From NCBI GenBank assembly GCA_023213315.1, contig JAKCPI010031625.1, positions 1-64,000 on the forward strand: 64,000 nucleotides of DNA. Direction: 5' to 3'. The number at the start of each line of letters is the position of its first letter. The stretch's first letter is position 1. The position numbers were made by a program, and so were the translations under genes. Shown piece by piece: positions 57,650 through 64,000 of the stretch. The notes under the pieces were generated by a model. That model ran no database searches. It was not told where the DNA came from and saw only the letters and a list, made by a program, of their open reading frames with translations. Source of the DNA: Euborellia annulipes. Its lineage: Eukaryota; Arthropoda; Insecta; Dermaptera; Anisolabididae.

Positions 57650-58260
57650 GTATATATAGAGAGAAAGTATTGGATTCATGTCAAAAATTCGATGTCGAGA
57701 TTTTGATGGATATATTGAGGTCCCTTGAGTCCAAAAAAGTGGTTTTTGCAACATGGTCGGTTTGTCTGTGGGTATGTCTGACTGTGAACAAAATATATCA
57801 AGAATGGAAAAGAGCTAGGAGGTTGAAATTTTATATTTAAGTTAGGCAGCCCCCTAAGGCGTGAAAATAAGCTTTTTAATCAAAATTGGCCAAAGAGTAC
57901 TAGGGGAGGGGTACTTTACTGATGCACTTTTTCAGTTTTTTTTTTTTCGATTTTCTCAAAATCCGCTCTAGTGATTTTGATTAAAATTCAAAAATCAATT
58001 ATTTTTTAGATTCTCTTTTATTCTCATTTTGCCATTGAAATCTTTTAAAGACCAATTTACTCTTGTACTTCATAGGAAAAAGATAGGAGAAATAGTTGGT
58101 TTATAAATTTTTCAAATTCAAATGTATCGTACTGTCGGAAACTAAATGTATGTCAACATAAAAAAATCTGATGTGACAAGCACAGAACACAACTTTTGAT
58201 AATGAGAGCAAGAGAAAGTTGTGTGCTGTGCGACCAGTACGCCAGATTTTTTAAATATAA
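57650..58260. repeat. Foldback repeat next to the poly-G tract
   Basis: Begins GAGAGAAAGTATTGGATTCA and ends with AAGAGAAAGTTGTGTGCTGT and an ACGCCAGATTTTTT end. The ORFs across it are translations of the repeat. Confidence 0.55.
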
Positions 58261-58269
58261 CTTTTGTCT

Positions 58270-59380
58270 TTGAGAGGGCCGGGCGCCTTGGAGCTCAGGT
58301 TTATCCGGTATTTTAAAATTATTTGTAGCTATATATGGGGGGGGGGGGGTGGGTATTTAAAAATGAGTTCGCCTCCCCCCCCCCCCGAAAAATTTCTATA
58401 ATAGGCTATAATATACCGCTGCAAAATAATTATATTAATTAAAAATGAATACACCAGAGGAAAAAGTTTCTCTTGGTGGTGAGATGTTCGCTTCCTGTTC
58501 TAAGAAAAACAAAAATTATTTATACAAATTATATTGACTACCAATTAATTTGGTGTGAGATACCAAAAAATAATAAAAATAATTAAAAAATACTAATAAA
58601 AGAAGGCTAGTTCTACTTTTTACTTATCAAATAAATTTCATTTTTTTTTTTAGAAAAAAAATAATCAGTGGGAAGATCCAGAGAGCTTGTTCTCTACTTC
58701 TAAAAAAAAAAAAAGAAAATCCCTTCTTTGTTTAAATCCATTATCAGAGGTGTAAAAGGAGGGAGGACAGGGAGAAAAAGAAGTTCTCTCTCTCTCTTTT
58801 ATTAGAGAAGTTAAAATAAAAAAAATAGTAAGATGGACGGACAGACAGACAGACATCCGGAGTTGTTTTAACGGGGGAGAATGAAAAAAAAAAAAGGAGA
58901 AGAAAAAGAAGAAGTCAGAGGAGGCTGACCTGGACCTGCCTGCAGCGAGAGAAGAGATTATTTGTTGACTTAAAGTCATGTGCTGATGCTGATGCTGCTT
59001 CTGGACCAGAAGAGAGAACTAACTACTCTCTCGTGCGCGCACGTCTTTAACACAAATATTATTATTTGTTTAAGGCTGAATTTAAAAATATACAAAAAAA
59101 AAGAAGAAGAGAGAAAGAATAAGAAGGGAAAAATTCAAGATTGCTATTACAAATTTTTTTTAGAACCATATTATATACAAATAAATCAATTTAGTCGTCT
59201 AAACGTCTATTTGTTTTTCTATCTAAATGGTGTCTATTTTTTATGCCAATCACTTAGTGAATTTTTTTTATCAAAAGCCTTTAGGATATTTTATTCAGGT
59301 GTAGGAGAAAAAGTGCCTGTCTTAGCTCGCGTAATTCGTGGTCGCCATTCGCATATGTGAGCCTCCTAGTGTTCTTATTT
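58270..59380. other. No gene supported; poly-G/C and CT-rich stretch
   Basis: Includes facing G and C runs at 58335-58390, and a purine-rich strand at 58740-59000 with GATGCTGATGCTGCTTCTGG. The CT-rich minus strand could be a leader of a gene read leftwards, but nothing confirms it. Confidence 0.3.
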
Positions 59381-59384
59381 TATC

Positions 59385-59570
59385 AAAAATCTCTCTCTCT
59401 TCAGTCATATGTCAGACCTGACACCTTGTGGTAACTTTTATGGGAATAATACTGAGATGGGTTCCCGTTTCCTTACTCAGAGAAAGGCATCTCATATCAA
59501 ATTTTTGCCATGAGGTGAATTTGAACTCAGGTTTATCTTAACTGATTTATCCCCTCGCCTCCTTTTATCA
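59385..59570 (-). mobile_element. tRNA-derived SINE, reverse copy
   Basis: Matches 56920-57095 in reverse, including the GAGGCGAGGGGATAAATCAG head and GAAACGGGAACCCATCTCAG body, with many substitutions. Confidence 0.5.
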
Positions 59571-60309
59571 AAAATATATATATTCATAATCATGGGGGGG
59601 GGGGGGGCATGGTCAGATCATGGTCGTCCAGGGGGGGGGGCAGATCATGGTCGTCCAGATTGTGACATAGCTATTTTTTATATAGAGGGGAAAAGCCTTC
59701 GAATTAAAGGCCTAAAAACCCTCGAGTCCTAACAAAAAAATCATTCCCCGTCGTCATCCACCAATTTTGTTTCGTTTCATCACTTTATAAACATTTAATT
59801 TTTTTTTTTTTTGCTTCTAGGGGGGGGCAGCTCCCCCTGCCCCTCGCTGGGTACGCCCATGTTCATAAAAACAGTTATCGTATAAAGTCATATGGCCCAA
59901 GTTGCCGAAAAGACTGTGTGAATGTGTGTGTGATTGTGAGTGTGAATGGGAAAAAAGTGTGAGTGTTTTTATATATTTAAAAAATAAAAATAAATAAATA
60001 AACAAACGGAGAAGTATTTCACGAGAGTTACTTCATTTGAAGTTCAAATTCGACAATTCAAAACTAAACTAAAAAAAAAATATCATGATTTACAAATAAT
60101 AACGAAATGAAAAAGAAATATGAACAGATTTATGCTGAGGAACTTTGACAGATGATACAATTTAATCTAACTCTCTTTAGAATTAGAATTCAAGGCGCAT
60201 GTCTTTACTCAAACCTAATTAGCCAACGGGATATTATTTAGGCCCCTAGCAGATGAGGCGGATACACTACCCAAGGACGAGCAAGAATTTAAAGATAGTT
60301 CGAATGACC

Positions 60310-60925
60310 TTGTTGGACATTCAGCACACAACTTTCTCTTACATTTGGTAATCGAAAGTTGTGTGCTTGTCACACCAGAGTTTTTTTGTGTCGAGATATA
60401 TTTAGTTTCCGCCGATTATATTAGAATTAAAGATGTAAAATTTATAAACATGAGAAAATATTTATATTTTGTTACCATTACAACCTCCTATCATTCCTAT
60501 GATAGTACAAGAGTAAAGTGGTCTTCAAACAATTTTGAAAACAAAATGAGATTATACATTTGAAAGAACATCTAAAAAATAATTGATTTTTGAATTTTAA
60601 TCAAAATCGTAGAACGTTTTTTGAGAAAATCGAAAAATATTGAAAAAGGACATCAGTAAAGTCATAGTACTCTATGGCCTATTTTGTTCAAAAGTTTCGT
60701 GTCACGTCCCAGGGAGGTACCTAACTTAAATATAAAATTTCAATCTCCTAGCTCTTTTCGATCTTGAGATATTTTGTTCACAGACAGACCATGTTGCTAA
60801 AACCACTTTTTTGAACTCAAAAACGTGTATATCCATCAAAATCTCGACATCGAATTTTTTTTTATGAAACCAATACTTTCTCTCTATATATATTAATATA
60901 TATAGAGGTAAGAGAAAGTAAATAA
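60310..60925. repeat. Foldback repeat
   Basis: Starts at CACACAACTTTCTCTTACAT and ends AGAGGTAAGAGAAAGTAAA. It is in reverse orientation to 57650-58260. Confidence 0.55.
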
Positions 60926-61724
60926 TCTGATAACAAGAGATGAAAAGATAAAATTATTACTTTAGTTGAAACATTTTCGGATTATTTTTTAATCTACTTT
61001 AAAGTACTGTCAGTTTAATCGAATCCCACGGCGGTAGCCGATTAAAATTCAAAAATCAATTTATTTTTATTATATTAATGAAATGAATTTTTGAAAACAT
61101 TGATTAAAAAAAAATTTGGTATCTTTTCTATGGAGAAAGAGTAAAGTGGTCTTAGAATATTTCAATGAAAACGAGAATATACATTTGAAAGAGCATCTAA
61201 AAAATAATTGATTTTTGAATTAAAAAAAATCGTTGGAGCAAATTTTGAGAAAATCGAAAAAAATTGAAAAAGTGTCTGGTATATAAATAAATTAATCTTG
61301 AAATTTTCCAGGTAACTTCTCTAAAATGTATTTAACGTGCAAAAGTTAATCTCTTTTGAAGTAGAAAGAAAGAAAAGGAGGGAATCAATTTAAGAGCGGA
61401 AAAGAGAGAAGAGATGCTTTGATGAGGGTTACATCGGATCGGTTACCCATCCAGATGAAAATTTAAACACACACAGAGAGAAGAGTTACTTTTTCACTAG
61501 ATGAGACTTTATGGTTCTTTAAACTAAGATTATATGTTTGGGAGATGTTATTTTACACTGCATTAGGATTAAGAATTTAAAGCCCTAATTTCCCTAAATG
61601 AGCCGACTGCTGACTTAATTATTATAAGCCCTCGGCGCTTGATATACATACTTACTAGGTAGGTATATAGAGCGCTTAGAAATTGTTTCTTCATTTAAAA
61701 TTAGTCAGAAAATAAGAAATTTTT

Positions 61725-62580
61725 TACTTACTCTTACCTATCTATGTTTATAGATAGAGAGAAAGTATTGGATTCATGTTAAAAATTCGATGTCGAGATT
61801 TTGATGGATATACACGTTTTGAGTTCCCCTGAATCCAAAAAAGTGGTTTTCGCGACATGGTCTGTCTGTGTGTGTGTCTGTAAACAAAATAACTCAAGAA
61901 CGAAAAGAGCTAGGAAGTTGAAATTTTTTATTTAAGTCAAGCACCCCTCTGGCACGTGACACAAAGCTTTTGAACAAAATCGGACAAAAAGTACTAGTTC
62001 TTTACTGATTCAGTTTTTTCGATTTTCTTTATAAAATATAAATATTTTCCTATGTTTATAAATTTTATATCTTGAAATCTCAGCGGAAACTAAATATATC
62101 TCGACACAAAAAAATCTGGTGTGATGAGCACACAACTTTCGATTACCAAATGTAAGAGAAAGTTGATCTTTAAATTCTTGCTCGTCCTTGGGCCATAGCA
62201 CAGTGTAGAGTATCCGCCTCATCTGCTAGGGGTCTAAATAATATCCCGTTGACTAATTAGGATTGAATAAAGACATGCGCCTTGAATTCTGATTCTAAAG
62301 AGAGATAGATTAAATTGTTTCATCTGTCAAAGTTCCTCAGCATAAATCTGTTCATATTTCTTTTTTATAAATCATTTTTCAGTTCGATTATATAAAATTA
62401 TATTTAACAAATGTGTGAGTAGATAAAATTATATTTATTATTATTAATATATCGGTGGAAATCTAAATAAGTGTCGACACAAAAAAATCTTGTGAGACAA
62501 TCACAGAACACAACTTTCGATTACCAAGAGTAAGAGAAAGTTGTGGGCTGTGCGACAGTAACACCAGATTTTTATTTTTA
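61725..62580. repeat. Foldback repeat pieces
   Basis: 61725-62170 is a shortened copy beginning with the CTTACTCTTACCTATC end. 62455-62580 repeats the AAAGTTGTG end with the ACACCAGATTTTT terminus. Confidence 0.5.
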
Positions 62581-62584
62581 ATAA

Positions 62585-63530
62585 TTATTTTATAAATGAA
62601 TCTTGCATCAAGTTGCTAACTTCACAAAAACTTTCCTTATACTTCAGATAGCTAATTATATGTGAAAAATATCCTATTTTTTAACTCTAAGGTTAAGCAG
62701 TCTTGTTACTATATCGTTGATTCGCTAACTGTCGGATAAGTTGACTAAAAGTGACGCAACCAGCTCTAAGGTGGATTTTTATGCATACATTTTATACTAA
62801 AAAATTAGTCACTTGATTTTTCTATTGAAGAAAGTAAAAATACTCTCGGCAGTTGACGTTTCGGTGGGAGCAGAGACCATCGACAGGTCCGGAAAAATAT
62901 TCAACACTTATATGGATCGTGTATTTGTTTTTAGTCCTTTTAGTATAATAGTTTTCAATTATTTTGTGCTATAAATACAAATACCATTCATCGATTTTCT
63001 TTCCTATTTTAAATAACACTCCTTTTTTGACTGTAATTACCTCACTTATCTCTTTTCAATTGACTCCCCGATAATTTTAAAAATTTAACACCATTGAGAG
63101 TGTAAATCAAAAATTCTTTTGATCCTGTTTGTGAGTGTTGAAGCTGTCCACTGAGATGGCCATGTCCAAAACAAAGGCCCGGAAGTAGCAGAAGGGGGAG
63201 AAGAGGGGGAGAGGACCGATCAATGCGCCTCCCCGACAAATAAATCTCTGTCACTCATTCAAGCCTTCGGCTATAATCAGTGTGGCACTAGGGGAGGGAA
63301 AAAAATATTATTATGTTTCGGACATATGATACCCTCAACGGCAAATTAATCCACTCCTCCACCTCCTATTCCATCCAGCCATCCATCTTCCAACGGGAAA
63401 AAATAATCAGGGCGGAATTAGCCGAAATGATTAAGTCCTGATTTTTAATTTCACTGGGGAAATATACATAATAATTGATTGTTGGCTCTAGGAGTGAAAA
63501 AAATTGTATATCTTTTATCTTTTAATTATA
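62585..63530. other. Mostly unique sequence, no gene recognised
   Basis: Holds one hammerhead-like motif (62855-62886) and a GC-richer patch near 63150-63300 with no conserved frame. The 70-codon minus-strand frame here has no recognisable domain. Confidence 0.35.
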
Positions 63531-63699
63531 AAAAAAAATCTGGTGTGGTCGCATAGAGCACACAACTTTCTCATACCTTAAGTAATTGAAAGTTGACACC
63601 AGATTTCGAAATATATTTTAGTTTCCACCGATATATTAGAATTCAATATGTAAAATTTATAACCATGGGAAAATGTTATATTTTATTGCCATTTTTCTC

Positions 63700-63856
63700 C
63701 ACACACTTTTTCCTCATTCACACTCACACTCGCACAGTATATTCGGCATTTGGTATCCAAATGGCTTAAATAAAATCATCGGACTACCTAGGGTCCGAAC
63801 CCGCGACCTTTGGTATACAAGGCATGCGCGCTACCAACCACACCAAGCCAGGGGCC
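63700..63856 (-). mobile_element. tRNA-derived SINE inside a foldback repeat
   Basis: The reverse strand has CTGGCTTGGTGTGGTTGGTA, GTCGCGGGTTCGGACC and the palindromic AAGCCATTTGGATACCAAAT segment. It splits the foldback repeat running from 63530 to the window end. Confidence 0.65.
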
Positions 63857-64000
63857 ATTTCTCTCTATGAAGAACAAGAGTAAAGTAAAGTGTGCTTCAA
63901 ACAATTTCGAGGCCAAAATGAAAATAGAGATTTTAAAGAGAGATAAAATAAGTGATTTATGAATTTTAATCAAAATTTTTAGTGAGAATTTTGAAAAAAA

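Noticed and set aside
58665..58979. 104-aa Phe/Ser-rich minus-strand protein
   Set aside because: A frame through CT-rich simple sequence, with no domain and no splice context.
1..64000. CRISPR arrays, bacterial operons or integrated viral genomes
   Set aside because: Repeats lack regular spacers, genes have introns, and no viral polymerase, capsid or integrase frame was found.

Overview
This is AT-rich animal nuclear DNA with short GT-AG introns, many microsatellites and several layers of nested transposons. tRNA-derived SINEs, hAT and Tc1/mariner MITEs, Helitron-like elements and LINE fragments together suggest an arthropod, probably an insect. I cannot name the species from the sequence alone.

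Region 1 (1-18 kb) holds two conserved single-copy genes that converge tail to tail. DDRGK1 (+, six exons, 277 aa) is the ER-membrane adaptor of the UFM1 (UFMylation) pathway. SMYD5 (-, seven exons, 378 aa) is a SET/MYND lysine methyltransferase. Both were rebuilt exon by exon with consistent phases, and their stop codons are only 29 bp apart. Most of the space before and inside them is mobile DNA: a nested hAT element, Helitron-like elements, SINEs, a dead Tc1 copy and foldback repeats.

Region 2 (18-57 kb) is the unusual part. A family of short exon-like blocks, each with good splice sites, is repeated again and again: on the + strand at 18.4-24.1 kb and on the - strand at 37.5-41.8, 45.2, 53.3 and 53.8-53.9 kb. 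Further - strand exon families lie at 26-36 and 45-47 kb. Reading frames are mostly not preserved, so these look like a duplicated, largely non-coding spliced locus. Inside it, two + strand copies (32.1-33.2 and 48.3-49.5 kb) of a compact four-coding-exon gene encode an identical 168-aa protein. That protein has a GILK motif followed by RVRF, the SILK/RVxF pair used by protein phosphatase 1 (PP1) interactors. Shared order and spacing of about 16.2-16.6 kb point to a tandem segmental duplication carrying both the PP1-type gene and the - strand exons.

A second system runs through the whole window: at least 15 copies of a short conserved motif, (C/T)TGANGAWGG, then a hairpin, then CCGAAACGTC. 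It resembles a hammerhead ribozyme core like those carried by Penelope-like retroelements. Many copies sit at or near palindromes, and two are in short insertions with 12-bp target duplications.

Region 3 (57-64 kb) holds mostly repeats (a foldback family, SINEs, a poly-G tract), with no gene I can support.
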